DNA of 64,000 nucleotides from a bacterium (GCA_905221095.1 CAJNBV010000009.1:1-64000); one strand, 5' to 3'; shown: positions 39,524 to 49,312, numbered from the stretch's first letter. Numbers and translations: made by a program. Notes: generated from the sequence alone by a model not told the origin.

Positions 39524-40310
39524 TATGATTTTGGGGCGTTATATCCCAGGGGATTCGATTGTTCACCGGTTGGACCCACGTAGCAAATTGCTGGCTATGA
39601 TGCTACTGATTTTGATCGTTTTTTGGGCTAATAATCCTTTGACGAATCTGATTCTTTTTATAGCAACAGGGATATTTATTGCCTTGTCAGGAGTATCTCT
39701 TTCATTTTTTATTCAGGGCTTGAAGTCTATGTTTTTCTTGATTGCCTTCACAACTATTTTTCAACTGTTTTTCATTTCTAGTGGGAATGTTTTATTTGAG
39801 TTTTCGTTTGTGAGAATCACGGATTATGCTTTGCAACAAGCCGGAATTATTTTTTGTCGCTTTGTATTAATTATTTTCTTTTCAACTTTGTTAACCTTAA
39901 CGACTATGCCATTAAGTTTGGCATCAGCTGTTGAAGCTTTGTTAGCGCCTTTAAAACGTGTGAAAGTTCCAGTTCATGAAATTGGATTGATGCTGTCCAT
40001 GAGTCTACGTTTTGTCCCAACCTTGATGGATGATACGACGCGGATTATGAATGCACAGAAAGCGCGTGGAGTGGATTTTGGTGAAGGAAGCATTGTTCAA
40101 AAAGTAAAGGCGATGATTCCCATTTTGATTCCTCTTTTTGCGACAAGTTTAAAACGTGCGGATTCCTTGGCTATCGCCATGGAAGCGCGTGGTTATCAGG
40201 GTGGAAAAGGTAGAAGTCAATACCGACAATTGAAATGGACGCGAAAGGATACGCTGACCATTCTTGTTATTCTTGTACTTGGTTGTTGCTTATTTTTCTT
40301 AAAATCTTAG
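39516..40310 (+). CDS. ecfT: ECF transporter membrane protein EcfT
   Basis: Transmembrane coupling subunit of 264 residues with N-terminal [20 protein letters not shown], about five membrane helices, and the two coupling-helix Ala-Arg-Gly motifs [10 protein letters not shown] and [10 protein letters not shown]. It links EcfA1/EcfA2 to exchangeable S components. It overlaps ecfA2 by eight bases. Confidence 0.95.
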   Translation: MDSMILGRYIPGDSIVHRLDPRSKLLAMMLLILIVFWANNPLTNLILFIATGIFIALSGVSLSFFIQGLKSMFFLIAFTTIFQLFFISSGNVLFEFSFVRITDYALQQAGIIFCRFVLIIFFSTLLTLTTMPLSLASAVEALLAPLKRVKVPVHEIGLMLSMSLRFVPTLMDDTTRIMNAQKARGVDFGEGSIVQKVKAMIPILIPLFATSLKRADSLAIAMEARGYQGGKGRSQYRQLKWTRKDTLTILVILVLGCCLFFLKS

Positions 40311-40369
40311 TAGCTTTCAGGAATTTATAAAAAAGTTACTGTAACAGTTTTTGATATAAAGGTAGGGAT

Positions 40370-41188
40370 ATGAACCGTTTTAAAAAATCAAAATATGTCA
40401 TTATTGTTTTTGTCACTGTTCTGCTTGTGTCAGCTCTCTTAGCGACGACTTATTCAAGCGCAATTGTGACGAAATTAGGAGATGGAATCTCATTGGTTGA
40501 TAGGGTTGTGCAAAAACCTTTTCAGTGGTTTGATTCTGTCAAATCAGATTTGGCTCATTTGACAAGAACATATAATGAAAATGAAAGTTTGAAGAAACAG
40601 ATTTACCAGTTAGAAGTTAAATCAAATGAGGCGGAAAGTTTAAAGACAGAAAATGAGCAACTGCGCCAATTGCTTGATATGAAGTCTAAATTGCAAGCCA
40701 CAAAGACTTTGGCAGCAGATGTTATTATGCGTTCTCCGGTATCTTGGAAGCAGGAATTGACCTTAGATGTAGGTAAATCAAAAGGGGCTTCTGAGAACAT
40801 GTTAGCTATTGCAAATGGTGGTTTGATTGGGAGCGTTTCAAAAGTAGAGGAGAACTCTACTATGGTTAACCTTCTGACAAATACGGAAAATGCTGATAAG
40901 ATTTCTGTTAAAATTCAACACGGCACTACTACAATTTATGGAATTATTGTTGGCTACGACAAGGAAAATGAAGTTCTTAAAATCAGTCAATTAAATAGCA
41001 ATAGCGATATTAGTGCAGGCGATAAGGTGACAACGGGTGGATTAGGAAACTTTAACGTTGCGGATATTCCTGTTGGTGAAGTGGTTGCCACAACGCATAG
41101 TACGGACTATTTGACACGAGAAGTAACTGTTAAGTTGAGTGCAGATACTCATAATGTAGATGTGATAGAATTAGTGGGGAATTCATAA
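40370..41188 (+). CDS. mreC: Rod shape-determining protein MreC
   Basis: Bitopic protein of the peripheral peptidoglycan-synthesis complex, 272 residues. One N-terminal transmembrane helix (VIIVFVTVLLVSALLATTY), a coiled coil (ENESLKKQIYQLEVKSNEAESL), then the beta-rich domain (VISWKQELTLDVGKSKGAS-like; TGGLGNFNVADIPVGEVV). It ends one base into mreD. No mreB is present, as in other ovococci. Confidence 0.93.
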   Translation: MNRFKKSKYVIIVFVTVLLVSALLATTYSSAIVTKLGDGISLVDRVVQKPFQWFDSVKSDLAHLTRTYNENESLKKQIYQLEVKSNEAESLKTENEQLRQLLDMKSKLQATKTLAADVIMRSPVSWKQELTLDVGKSKGASENMLAIANGGLIGSVSKVEENSTMVNLLTNTENADKISVKIQHGTTTIYGIIVGYDKENEVLKISQLNSNSDISAGDKVTTGGLGNFNVADIPVGEVVATTHSTDYLTREVTVKLSADTHNVDVIELVGNS

Positions 41189-41682
41189 TGAGACAGTTGA
41201 AGCGAGTTGGAGTGTTTTTATTGCTTCCTTTCTTTGTTCTAATTGATGCCCATATTAGCCAGCTTCTGGGCTCATTTTTCCCCCATGTACATTTGGCTAG
41301 TCATTTTCTTTTTCTATTTCTCTTATTTGAGACGATAGAAGTATCAGAGTATCTCTACCTAGTCTATTGTTTTGTGATAGGTTTGGTTTACGATGTTTAC
41401 TTTTTCCATCTAATAGGGATTGCAACTCTCTTATTTATCTTATTGGGAGCGTTTCTTCATAAATTGAATAGTGTTATTTTGTTGAATCGTTGGACAAGAA
41501 TCTTGGCTATGATTGTTATGAGTTTTCTATTTGATATGGGAGCTTATCTCTTTGCATTAGTGGTAGGTTTAACTGTAGATAGTCTGCCGATTTTTATCGT
41601 TTATAGCCTAGTACCATCCATGATTTTAAATCTTGTGTGGATGCTTATTTTTCAGTTTATTTTTGAAAAATATTATCTATGA
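41188..41682 (+). CDS. mreD: Rod shape-determining protein MreD
   Basis: A hydrophobic 164-residue protein with about five transmembrane helices, partner of MreC. It overlaps the mreC stop by one base and precedes pcsB, the order known from pneumococcus. Short, with little else to show. Confidence 0.9.
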   Translation: MRQLKRVGVFLLLPFFVLIDAHISQLLGSFFPHVHLASHFLFLFLLFETIEVSEYLYLVYCFVIGLVYDVYFFHLIGIATLLFILLGAFLHKLNSVILLNRWTRILAMIVMSFLFDMGAYLFALVVGLTVDSLPIFIVYSLVPSMILNLVWMLIFQFIFEKYYL

Positions 41683-41696
41683 GAAAGAAACAAAAA

Positions 41697-41740
41697 TGTA
41701 ACAAAGGCGTAATATTCATTAGGCCTTTTTTTGGTATACT
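41697..41740 (+). promoter_or_regulatory. pcsB promoter with WalR (VicR)-type site and overlapping hairpin
   Basis: TGTAAC-N5-CGTAAT (41697-41713) resembles the WalR/VicR direct repeat TGTNAN-N5-TGTNAN. An extended -10 TGG-TATACT lies at 41735-41740. AAAGGC (41703-41708) and GCCTTT (41723-41728) with T residues also form a terminator-like hairpin for mreD, overlapping the site. Confidence 0.75.
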
Positions 41741-41776
41741 AGTATTGTCTTTAAAAGAAGGAGTATCTACGTAATT

Positions 41777-42955
41777 ATGAAGAAAAAAATCTTAGCGTCA
41801 CTTTTATTAAGTACAGTAATGGTTTCTCAAGTAGCTGTTTTAACAACTGCGCATGCAGAAACGACTGATGACAAAATTGCTGCTCAAGATAATAAAATTA
41901 GTAACTTAACAGCACAACAACAAGAAGCCCAAAAACAAGTTGACCAAATTCAGGAGCAAGTATCAGCTATCCAAGCTGAGCAATCTAACTTGCAAGCTGA
42001 AAATGATAGATTACAAGCAGAATCCAAAAAACTTGAGAGTGAGATTACAGAACTTTCTAAAAACATTGTATCTCGCAATGATTCTTTGGAAAAACAAGCT
42101 CGCAGTGCTCAAACAAATGGAGCGGCAACTAGCTACATCAATACAATTGTAAACTCAAAATCAATTACAGAAGCTATTTCACGTGTTGCAGCAATGAGTG
42201 AAATCGTATCTGCTAACAACAAAATGTTGGAACAACAAAAAGCAGATAAAAAAGCAATTTCTGAGAAGCAAGTGGCAAACAATGACGCAATTAATACAGT
42301 TATTGCAAATCAACAGAAATTGTCTGATGATGCACAAGCTCTAACAACGAAACAAGCTGAGTTGAAAGCTGCAGAATTAAATCTTGCTGCTGAAAAAGCG
42401 ACAGCAGAAGATGAAAAAGCAAGTTTGCTAGAGAAAAAAGCAGAAGCAGAAGCGGCAGCAAAAGCAGCAGCAGCGGCAGAGACAGCTTATAAAGAAAAAC
42501 AAGCTAGCCAACAACAATCAGTACTTGCTTCAGCAAACACTAACTTAACAGCTCAAGTGCAAGCAGTATCTGAATCTGCGGCAGCACCTGTCCGTGCAAA
42601 AGTTCGTCCAACATACAGTACAAATGCTTCAAGTTATCCAATTGGAGAATGTACATGGGGAGTTAAAACATTAGCACCTTGGGCTGGAGACTATTGGGGT
42701 AATGGAGCACAGTGGGCTACAAGTGCAGCTGCTGCAGGATTCCGTACAGGTTCAACACCTCAAGTTGGTGCGATTGCATGTTGGAACGATGGTGGATATG
42801 GACACGTAGCGGTAGTTACAGCTGTTTCATCATCAACAAGTATTCAAGTATCAGAATCAAATTATGCAGGTAATCGTACAATTGGAAATCACCGTGGATG
42901 GTTCAATCCAACAACAACTTCTGAAGGTTTTGTTACATATATTTACGCAGATTAA
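41777..42955 (+). CDS. pcsB: Peptidoglycan hydrolase PcsB
   Basis: Secreted division hydrolase controlled by FtsEX, 392 residues. Signal peptide ([23 protein letters not shown]), long coiled-coil domain (about 35-245, with an Ala-rich segment), linker and a C-terminal CHAP domain. The catalytic Cys is in [15 protein letters not shown] and the His in [10 protein letters not shown]. Pneumococcal PcsB has the same length. It is expected to be under WalRK control; a WalR-type site precedes it. Confidence 0.96.
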   Translation: MKKKILASLLLSTVMVSQVAVLTTAHAETTDDKIAAQDNKISNLTAQQQEAQKQVDQIQEQVSAIQAEQSNLQAENDRLQAESKKLESEITELSKNIVSRNDSLEKQARSAQTNGAATSYINTIVNSKSITEAISRVAAMSEIVSANNKMLEQQKADKKAISEKQVANNDAINTVIANQQKLSDDAQALTTKQAELKAAELNLAAEKATAEDEKASLLEKKAEAEAAAKAAAAAETAYKEKQASQQQSVLASANTNLTAQVQAVSESAAAPVRAKVRPTYSTNASSYPIGECTWGVKTLAPWAGDYWGNGAQWATSAAAAGFRTGSTPQVGAIACWNDGGYGHVAVVTAVSSSTSIQVSESNYAGNRTIGNHRGWFNPTTTSEGFVTYIYAD

Positions 42956-42960
42956 TTTAC

Positions 42961-42990
42961 AGAGGGACTCGAATAGAGCCCTCTTTTTTA
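42961..42990 (+). terminator. Terminator of pcsB
   Basis: AGAGGG (42961-42966) and CCCTCT (42979-42984) form a stem followed by TTTTTT. Confidence 0.85.
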
Positions 42991-43035
42991 TGTTTTACCG
43001 TGACAATCCCTATTAAAAAATTATATCAAAATAGC

Positions 43036-43064
43036 TTGAAAATATTGGAAAAGTATGGTAAAAT
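43036..43064 (+). promoter_or_regulatory. rpsB promoter
   Basis: TTGAAA (43036-43041), 17 bases, then extended -10 TGG-TAAAAT (43059-43064). Confidence 0.8.
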
Positions 43065-43070
43065 GAAACT

Positions 43071-43180
43071 TGTCGTGTGAACGATAATACTCATTCTTGA
43101 TGAATTGTGAGACAGTTGCCCTTGGGTCGTTTTGCGAGTTGAAGTCAAGAAGAGGAAAAAAACAAAAAGGAGAAATACTC
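43071..43180 (+). promoter_or_regulatory. rpsB 5' leader, possible r-protein autoregulatory RNA
   Basis: An untranslated leader of about 110 bases precedes rpsB. It includes possible hairpin arms CTCATTC (43091-43097) and GAATTGTGAG (43102-43111) and ends with AAAAAGGAGAAA. Leaders of this length before rpsB are often bound by S2. The exact RNA structure is not something I can confirm by eye. Confidence 0.4.
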
Positions 43181-43960
43181 ATGGCAGTAATTTCAATGAA
43201 ACAACTTCTTGAGGCTGGTGTACACTTTGGTCACCAAACTCGTCGCTGGAACCCTAAGATGGCTAAGTACATCTTCACTGAGCGTAACGGAATCCACGTT
43301 ATCGACTTGCAACAAACTGTAAAATACGCTGACCAAGCATACGACTTCATGCGTGATGCAGCAGCTAACGATGCAGTTGTATTGTTTGTTGGTACTAAGA
43401 AACAAGCAGCTGATGCAGTTGCTGAAGAAGCAGTACGTTCAGGTCAATACTTCATCAACCACCGTTGGTTGGGTGGAACTCTTACAAACTGGGGAACAAT
43501 CCAAAAACGTATCGCTCGTTTGAAAGAAATCAAACGTATGGAAGAAGATGGAACTTTCGAAGTTCTTCCTAAGAAAGAAGTTGCACTTCTTAACAAACAA
43601 CGTGCACGTCTTGAAAAATTCTTGGGTGGTATCGAAGATATGCCTCGTATTCCAGATGTGATGTACGTAGTTGACCCACATAAAGAGCAAATCGCTGTTA
43701 AAGAAGCTAAAAAATTGGGAATCCCAGTTGTAGCGATGGTTGATACAAACACTGATCCAGATGATATCGATGTAATCATCCCAGCTAACGATGACGCTAT
43801 CCGCGCTGTTAAATTGATTACAGCTAAATTGGCTGACGCTATCATCGAAGGACGTCAAGGTGAAGATGCAGCAGCAGTTGAAGCAGAATTTGCAGCTTCA
43901 GAAACTCAAGCAGATTCAATTGAAGAAATCGTTGAAGTTGTAGAAGGCGACAACGCTTAA
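43181..43960 (+). CDS. rpsB: 30S ribosomal protein S2
   Basis: A 259-residue protein starting [20 protein letters not shown] and carrying the family motifs [23 protein letters not shown] and [22 protein letters not shown] chose ATG 43181 with AAGGAG upstream; the open frame to 43097 is leader. It has an acidic C-terminal tail. It precedes tsf, as in most bacteria. Confidence 0.97.
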   Translation: MAVISMKQLLEAGVHFGHQTRRWNPKMAKYIFTERNGIHVIDLQQTVKYADQAYDFMRDAAANDAVVLFVGTKKQAADAVAEEAVRSGQYFINHRWLGGTLTNWGTIQKRIARLKEIKRMEEDGTFEVLPKKEVALLNKQRARLEKFLGGIEDMPRIPDVMYVVDPHKEQIAVKEAKKLGIPVVAMVDTNTDPDDIDVIIPANDDAIRAVKLITAKLADAIIEGRQGEDAAAVEAEFAASETQADSIEEIVEVVEGDNA

Positions 43961-43981
43961 TTCATATAAATAGTAATTACC

Positions 43982-44017
43982 TAGGAGGGCGGGGCTTAGC
44001 CCGGCTCTCCTATTTTT
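43982..44017 (+). terminator. Hairpin between rpsB and tsf
   Basis: TAGGAG (43982-43987) and CTCCTA (44007-44012) close a stem extended by inner GGGC/GCCC pairing and followed by TTTTT. It could be a partial terminator or an RNA-processing signal setting the rpsB:tsf ratio. Confidence 0.7.
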
Positions 44018-44038
44018 AAAAAATATAGGAGAATCAAA

Positions 44039-45079
44039 ATGGCAGAAATTACAGCTAAACTTGTAAAAGAGTTGCGTGAAAAATCTGGTGCCGGAGTTAT
44101 GGACGCTAAAAAAGCGCTTGTAGAAACAGACGGTGACATCGAAAAAGCGATTGAATTGCTTCGTGAAAAAGGTATGGCTAAGGCAGCTAAGAAAGCTGAC
44201 CGTGTTGCTGCAGAAGGTTTGACTGGTGTTTATGTTAACGGTAATGTTGCAGCAGTTATTGAAGTAAACGCTGAAACTGACTTCGTTGCAAAAAACGCTC
44301 AATTCGTTGAATTGGTAAATACTACAGCTAAAGTTATTGCTGAAGGAAAACCTGCTAACAATGAAGAAGCTCTTGCTTTGACAATGCCTTCAGGTGAAAC
44401 ACTTGAAGCTGCATACGTATCTGCAACAGCAACTATCGGAGAAAAAATCTCATTCCGTCGTTTTGCATTGATTGAAAAAACAGATGCACAACACTTTGGT
44501 GCTTACCAACATAACGGTGGACGTATCGGTGTTATTTCAGTTGTTGAAGGTGGAGACGAAGCACTTGCTAAACAATTGTCAATGCACATCGCAGCGATGA
44601 AACCAACAGTTCTTTCTTACAAAGAATTGGATGAGCAATTCGTTAAAGATGAGTTGGCACAATTGAACCACGTTATCGACCAAGACAACGAAAGCCGTGC
44701 AATGGTTAACAAACCAGCCCTTCCACACTTGAAGTATGGATCAAAAGCTCAATTGACTGATGAAGTGATTGCTCAAGCTGAAGCTGACATCAAAGCTGAG
44801 TTGGCTGCAGAAGGCAAACCAGAAAAAATCTGGGACAAAATCATCCCAGGTAAAATGGATCGCTTCATGCTTGACAACACTAAAGTTGACCAAGCATACA
44901 CACTTCTTGCACAAGTTTACATCATGGATGATAGCAAGACAGTTGAAGCATACCTTGAATCAGTTAACGCTTCAGTAGTTGAGTTCGCTCGCTTTGAAGT
45001 TGGTGAAGGTATCGAGAAAGCTGCAAACGACTTTGAAGCTGAAGTTGCAGCTACAATGGCAGCAGCCTTGAATAACTAA
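44039..45079 (+). CDS. tsf: Elongation factor Ts
   Basis: The 346-residue nucleotide exchange factor for EF-Tu. N-terminal TS-N domain ([24 protein letters not shown]), the TDFVAKN motif ([12 protein letters not shown]), and the long streptococcal insertion. Codon use in rpsB and tsf is strongly biased, as expected for highly expressed genes. Confidence 0.97.
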   Translation: MAEITAKLVKELREKSGAGVMDAKKALVETDGDIEKAIELLREKGMAKAAKKADRVAAEGLTGVYVNGNVAAVIEVNAETDFVAKNAQFVELVNTTAKVIAEGKPANNEEALALTMPSGETLEAAYVSATATIGEKISFRRFALIEKTDAQHFGAYQHNGGRIGVISVVEGGDEALAKQLSMHIAAMKPTVLSYKELDEQFVKDELAQLNHVIDQDNESRAMVNKPALPHLKYGSKAQLTDEVIAQAEADIKAELAAEGKPEKIWDKIIPGKMDRFMLDNTKVDQAYTLLAQVYIMDDSKTVEAYLESVNASVVEFARFEVGEGIEKAANDFEAEVAATMAAALNN

Positions 45080-45085
45080 TCATAG

Positions 45086-45113
45086 AAAGGAAGCAAATTT
45101 GCTTCCTTTTTTG
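45086..45113 (+). terminator. Terminator of tsf
   Basis: AAAGGAAGC and GCTTCCTTTT form a nine-base-pair stem with loop AAATTT, followed by TTTTTT. Confidence 0.92.
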
Positions 45114-45175
45114 TATAGGGATTAGATTTCTCCTGAAATTGTTTTTTACCTAGCATCACTCAATTAGAAATAGTT

Positions 45176-45328
45176 AATACTCTTCGAAAATCTCTTCAAA
45201 CCACGTCAGCGTCGCCTTATCGTAGGTATATGTTACTGACTTCGTCAGTTCTATCTGCAACCTCAAAACAGTGTTTTGAGCAGCCTGCGGCTAGCTTCCT
45301 AGTTTGCTCTTTGATTTTCATTGAGTAT
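45176..45328. repeat. BOX element (A-B-C)
   Basis: A copy of the pneumococcal BOX interspersed repeat. boxA begins ATACTCTTCGAAAATC and contains CCACGTCAGC (45178-45232). boxB has TTACTGACTTCGTCAG and AAAACAGTGTTTTGAG (about 45233-45282). boxC ends TTTGATTTTCATTGAGTAT (to 45328). Such elements are non-autonomous and highly structured. It lies between tsf and cysK. A second copy lacking boxB is at 54148. Confidence 0.93.
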
Positions 45329-45330
45329 AA

Positions 45331-45355
45331 AACAAAAAGCCCTATAATAAGGGCC
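45331..45355 (-). terminator. Terminator of cysK
   Basis: On the minus strand GGCCC and GGGCT arms form a short stem followed by TTTTTGTTTT. It lies just after the cysK stop and beside the BOX element. Confidence 0.75.
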
Positions 45356-45371
45356 AATTGTATTTAGGAGA

Positions 45372-46298
45372 CTAAACTTCAAATTCATAGAGTGCTGTAG
45401 ATAGATAACGTTCGCCGTTATCTGGTGCTAGAGCAAGGACTTTTTTACCTGTACCTAATTTTTTGGCAACCTCGATGGCTCCGTAGATAGCTGCAGCTGA
45501 AGAAATCCCTACAAGGAAGCCTTCTTTTCCGCCAATTTCACGGCCGAGTGCGAGAGCGTTGTCTGATGTTACACGAACGATACCATCATAAGCCTTTGTA
45601 TCCAGTGTATCAGGAATAAATCCAGCTGAGATACCTTGAATTTTGTGAGGACCAGGTTTTTCACCAGATAGAATAGCAGATTCGTCTGCTTCCACTGCAT
45701 AAACTTTAATACCTGAATTTGCTGTTTTGAGTGCATGAGAAACACCAGAAATTGTTCCACCGGTACCAACTCCAGCAACAAAGGCATCTAATTCATCTTT
45801 ACCGAAAGCAGCTAGTATCTCAGCTCCTGTTGTTCTTTCGTGTACTTCTGGATTAGCTGGATTGTCAAACTGAAGAGGAAGGAAACCATCACGTTCAGCA
45901 GCGATTTCTTGGGCTTTTGCGATAGCACCTTTCATTCCTTCGCTACCAGGAGTGAGGACGAGTTCGGCACCATAGGCTTGGATAATCTTACGTCGTTCAA
46001 CACTCATAGTTTCAGGCATAACGATAACAACTTTATACCCTTTAGCAGCTCCTACCCATGAAAGTCCAATACCAGTATTTCCACTTGTTGCTTCAACAAT
46101 AGTAGCACCCGGTTTTAGAATACCGTCTTGTTCAGCTTTTTCAATCATGCTAAGAGCAATACGATCTTTTACAGAAGAACCAGGATTAAATGCTTCAAGC
46201 TTTACATAGACGTCCGCAGCACCTTCTGGTACAATGTTGTTGAGTTTAACAATCGGAGTTTGACCGATTAGTTCAGTAATGTTGTTATAAATAGACAT
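45372..46298 (-). CDS. cysK: Cysteine synthase (O-acetylserine sulfhydrylase)
   Basis: Pyridoxal-phosphate enzyme of 308 residues making cysteine from O-acetylserine and sulfide. PLP Lys in [10 protein letters not shown], the [10 protein letters not shown] loop for the substrate and the glycine loop [10 protein letters not shown]. It is encoded alone; CysE is not in this window. In some annotations of streptococci it is called cysM. Confidence 0.95.
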   Translation of the reverse strand: MSIYNNITELIGQTPIVKLNNIVPEGAADVYVKLEAFNPGSSVKDRIALSMIEKAEQDGILKPGATIVEATSGNTGIGLSWVGAAKGYKVVIVMPETMSVERRKIIQAYGAELVLTPGSEGMKGAIAKAQEIAAERDGFLPLQFDNPANPEVHERTTGAEILAAFGKDELDAFVAGVGTGGTISGVSHALKTANSGIKVYAVEADESAILSGEKPGPHKIQGISAGFIPDTLDTKAYDGIVRVTSDNALALGREIGGKEGFLVGISSAAAIYGAIEVAKKLGTGKKVLALAPDNGERYLSTALYEFEV

Positions 46299-46327
46299 AT
46301 GAATACCTCTTTGTATAAGATATCTCT

Positions 46328-46356
46328 AGTATAACGCTATCTATACCATTTGTAAA
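46328..46356 (-). promoter_or_regulatory. cysK promoter
   Basis: On the minus strand TTTACA (46356-46351), 17 bases, then TATACT (46333-46328). The start codon lies 30 bases downstream. Confidence 0.7.
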
Positions 46357-46583
46357 ATATAGAAATCCTATCGAAGTGATAGGATTTTTTTATATCATAG
46401 GTCTAAGCCATTAATTTTCAAGTGATTGTGATAAGCTAATTCTAGTAAATAGGTGTAAAGAAGAAAGTTATCCGTTTTCTTTTTGAATTGCTTCATTTTC
46501 TAGTAGGTCTTGTCAAACATCTTTTTATTTTGTTAATTGAAGTAGCGGTGAAAATGTTAGTGAAACACTGTATTATCCATTGT
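46357..46583. other. Intergenic stretch, yigZ to cysK
   Basis: No gene can be supported. A perfect ten-base-pair hairpin (AAATCCTATC 46363-46372, GATAGGATTT 46378-46387) is followed by a T-run on the plus strand, though no plus-strand gene is known to end here. The rest is AT-rich without a clear ORF or repeat. Confidence 0.45.
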
Positions 46584-47219
46584 TTACACTAAGTTTACAG
46601 GAATTTCAACTTCGCGTAAATCTTGGTCAGTTAAAGTGACTTTTCCATTAAAAAACTCTACAAGTGCAGCTTTAATAGTTTCTTTTTCTTCTTTATCAAC
46701 ATAAATCATCGTATCGACTTGATCTGTAAAATTTGTATCTAGCTCCATGAGATTATGTTCTTTAAGGAAGTTACTGTACTCTTGGTACTGAGCGTAGGAC
46801 ATTTGAATAGCAATTCCAGCCTGTTCCTTTATTTCAATGATGCCAATTTCTTTGACAGCTAAGGCCACACTGCCGGCGTAAGCACGAATCAATCCTCCAG
46901 CGCCTAGTTTAATACCACCAAAGTAGCGTGTCACGACCACACAGACATTGGTGAGGCTGTGATTTTCTAGTACCCCAAGCATGGGAACGCCAGCAGTACC
47001 ACTAGGCTCACCATCATCACTTGTACGTTTGATTTCACTACGTTCTCCAATAATAAATGCAGAGCAATTATGTGTCGCTTTGTAGTGTTCTTTTTTGATG
47101 GCAGTAATGAAGTCACGAGCCTCTTCTTCGCTATAAACACGCTTGGCATGACAGATAAAGCGGGATTTTTTGATTTCTTCTTGGACTTGACCGTCTTCTT
47201 TAATTGTTCTAAATTCCAT
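46584..47219 (-). CDS. yigZ: YigZ/IMPACT family protein
   Basis: A 211-residue protein with an N-terminal UPF0029 (Impact) domain (IKKSRFICHAKRVYSEEEARDF, SDDGEPSGTAGVPML, and VTRYFGGIKLGAGGLIRAY) and a DUF1949 C-terminal domain. Biochemical role unsettled; the yeast and mammalian relatives interact with translation control. It is divergent from comFA. Confidence 0.92.
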   Translation of the reverse strand: MEFRTIKEDGQVQEEIKKSRFICHAKRVYSEEEARDFITAIKKEHYKATHNCSAFIIGERSEIKRTSDDGEPSGTAGVPMLGVLENHSLTNVCVVVTRYFGGIKLGAGGLIRAYAGSVALAVKEIGIIEIKEQAGIAIQMSYAQYQEYSNFLKEHNLMELDTNFTDQVDTMIYVDKEEKETIKAALVEFFNGKVTLTDQDLREVEIPVNLV

Positions 47220-47260
47220 GATTTAATTGTACTAAAAAATCATCTAAAGCGCTAGGTTTT

Positions 47261-47268
47261 TACGAATA
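47261..47268 (+). promoter_or_regulatory. cin box (ComX promoter) of comFA
   Basis: Perfect TACGAATA with upstream TTTT, eight bases from the comFA start codon. The site marks a late competence gene, and the extremely short leader is notable. Confidence 0.9.
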
Positions 47269-47275
47269 AAGAAGT

Positions 47276-48574
47276 ATGAAAGTAAATCCAAATTATCTCG
47301 GTCGTTTGTTTACTGAGAATGAATTAACTAAAGAGGAACGTCAGTTGGCGGAGAAACTTCCAGCAATGAGAAAGGAGAAGGGGAAACTTTTCTGTCAACG
47401 TTGTGATAGTACTATTCTGGAAGAATGGTATTTGCCCATCGGTGCTTACTATTGTCGAGAGTGCTTGCTGATGAAGCGAGTCAGGAGTGACCAAGCTTTA
47501 TACTATTTTCCGCAGGAGGATTTTCCTAAACAGGATGTTCTTAAATGGCGTAGTCAATTAACTCCTTTTCAAGAGAAGGTGTCAGAGGGACTGATTCAAG
47601 CAGTAGATGAGCAAGAACCAACCTTGGTTCATGCGGTAACAGGAGCAGGAAAGACAGAAATGATTTATCAAGTTGTGGCTAAGGTGATTAATAGGGGTGG
47701 TGCAGTTTGTTTGGCCAGTCCTCGCATAGATGTTTGTTTGGAGCTGTACAAGCGCCTGCAAGATGATTTTGCTTGCGAGATAGCTCTTCTACATGGAGAA
47801 TCAGAACCGTACTTCCGAACCCCATTAGTTGTTGCGACGACCCATCAGTTATTGAAGTTTTATCAAGCATTTGATTTACTGATAGTGGATGAAGTAGATG
47901 CCTTTCCTTATGTTGACAATCCAACGCTTTACCATGCTGTCAAGAATAGTGTAAAGGAGAATGGGCTGAGAATCTTTTTAACAGCGACTTCGACAGATGA
48001 GTTAGATAGGAAGGTTCGTTTAGGGGAACTAAAAAGATTGAGTTTGCCTAGACGATTCCATGGGAATCCATTGATTATTCCTAAGCCAGTTTGGTTATCG
48101 GATTTTAATCGCTATTTGGATAAAAATCGTTTGTCACCAAAGTTAAAGACTTATATTGAGAAACAGAGAAAGACAGCTTATCCTTTACTCATTTTTGCAT
48201 CAGAAATTAAAAAAGGGGAGCAGCTAAAAGAAATCTTACAGGAGCAATTTCCAAATGAGAAAATTGGCTTTGTGTCTTCTGTAACAGAAGATCGATTAGA
48301 GCAAGTACAAGCTTTTCGAGATGGAGAATTGACAATACTGATTAGTACGACGATATTGGAACGTGGAGTTACCTTCCCTTGTGTGGATGTTTTTGTAGTA
48401 GAGGCCAATCATCGTTTGTTTACCAAGTCTAGTTTGATTCAGATTGGTGGCCGAGTTGGACGAAGCATGGATAGACCGACAGGAGATTTGCTTTTCTTTC
48501 ATGACGGATTAAATGATTCAATCAAGAAGGCAATTAAGGAAATTCAGCAGATGAACAAGGAGGCAGGCTTATGA
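47276..48574 (+). CDS. comFA: Competence DNA-uptake helicase ComFA
   Basis: Superfamily 2 ATPase of 432 residues that powers entry of single-stranded DNA. A four-Cys zinc motif (CQRCDS...YYCREC), Walker A AVTGAGKTEM, DEVD box (LLIVDEVDAFPY), and motif VI QIGGRVGRS. It overlaps comFC by four bases. Peripheral at the inner side of the membrane with the ComEC channel. Confidence 0.95.
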   Translation: MKVNPNYLGRLFTENELTKEERQLAEKLPAMRKEKGKLFCQRCDSTILEEWYLPIGAYYCRECLLMKRVRSDQALYYFPQEDFPKQDVLKWRSQLTPFQEKVSEGLIQAVDEQEPTLVHAVTGAGKTEMIYQVVAKVINRGGAVCLASPRIDVCLELYKRLQDDFACEIALLHGESEPYFRTPLVVATTHQLLKFYQAFDLLIVDEVDAFPYVDNPTLYHAVKNSVKENGLRIFLTATSTDELDRKVRLGELKRLSLPRRFHGNPLIIPKPVWLSDFNRYLDKNRLSPKLKTYIEKQRKTAYPLLIFASEIKKGEQLKEILQEQFPNEKIGFVSSVTEDRLEQVQAFRDGELTILISTTILERGVTFPCVDVFVVEANHRLFTKSSLIQIGGRVGRSMDRPTGDLLFFHDGLNDSIKKAIKEIQQMNKEAGL

Positions 48575-49233
48575 AGTGTTTGCTATGTGGGCATACAATG
48601 AAGACTGTCTTAACTTTTAGTAGTCTCTTACTTCTGAAGAATGGTGACTCTTGTCTTTGTTCAGACTGTGACTCTACTTTTGAGAGAATTGGAGAAAAGA
48701 ACTGTCCAAATTGTATGAAAACAGGTTTGTCAACAAAGTGTCAAGATTGTCAATTTTGGTGTAAAGAAGGAGTTGAGGTCAATCATAGAGCGATTTTTAC
48801 TTACAATCAAGCTATGAAAGATTTTTTCAGTCGGTATAAGTTTGATGGGGACTTCCTTTTAAGAAAAGTTTTTTCTTCATTTTTAAGTGAGGAGTTGAAA
48901 AAGTACAAAGAGTATCAATTTGTAGTCATTCCCCTAAGTCCTGAAAGATTGCTTGACAGAGGATTTAATCAGGTTGAAGGTTTAGTTGAAGCAGCAGGTT
49001 TCAAGTATCTGGATTTATTAGAGAAAAGAGAAGAGAGAGCTAGTTCTTCTAAAAGTCGCTCAGAACGTCTGGCGACAGAACTTCCGTTCTTTATTAAAAG
49101 TGGAGTCAGCATTCCTAAGAAAATCCTACTTATAGATGATATTTATACTACAGGAACAACTATAAATCGTGTGAAGAAACTGCTGGCAGAAGCTGGTGCT
49201 GAGGATGTAAAAACTTTTTCCCTTGTAAGATGA
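48571..49233 (+). CDS. comFC: Competence protein ComFC
   Basis: A 220-residue protein with an N-terminal zinc-binding region (CLLCGHTM, then CSDCDSTF and CPNC...CQDCQFWC) and a C-terminal phosphoribosyltransferase fold with the PRPP loop ILLIDDIYTTGTTINR. It is required for transformation and binds ComFA. It shares the comFA cin-box promoter. Confidence 0.94.
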   Translation: MKCLLCGHTMKTVLTFSSLLLLKNGDSCLCSDCDSTFERIGEKNCPNCMKTGLSTKCQDCQFWCKEGVEVNHRAIFTYNQAMKDFFSRYKFDGDFLLRKVFSSFLSEELKKYKEYQFVVIPLSPERLLDRGFNQVEGLVEAAGFKYLDLLEKREERASSSKSRSERLATELPFFIKSGVSIPKKILLIDDIYTTGTTINRVKKLLAEAGAEDVKTFSLVR

Positions 49234-49242
49234 GGAAAAAAT

Positions 49243-49271
49243 TTGCAAAAATAAAATGAAAGCGTTATAAT
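49243..49271 (+). promoter_or_regulatory. hpf promoter with cre-like sequence
   Basis: TTGCAA (49243-49248), 17 bases, TATAAT (49266-49271). TGAAAGCGTTATA (49257-49269) overlaps the -10 and resembles a CcpA cre site (TGAAARCGYTTTC). If real it would repress in sugar. Confidence 0.6.
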
Positions 49272-49312
49272 GAAATCAGAAAAACAAAAATGTTTAGAAA
49301 GAAGGTACTCAT

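Noticed and set aside
43097..43180. N-terminal extension of RpsB
   Set aside because: The extension does not match S2 proteins and covers the leader and ribosome site. MAVISMKQ is the known start.
43439..43858. Long open frames opposite rpsB
   Set aside because: They mirror the highly biased codon usage of rpsB and have no ribosome site or family signature.
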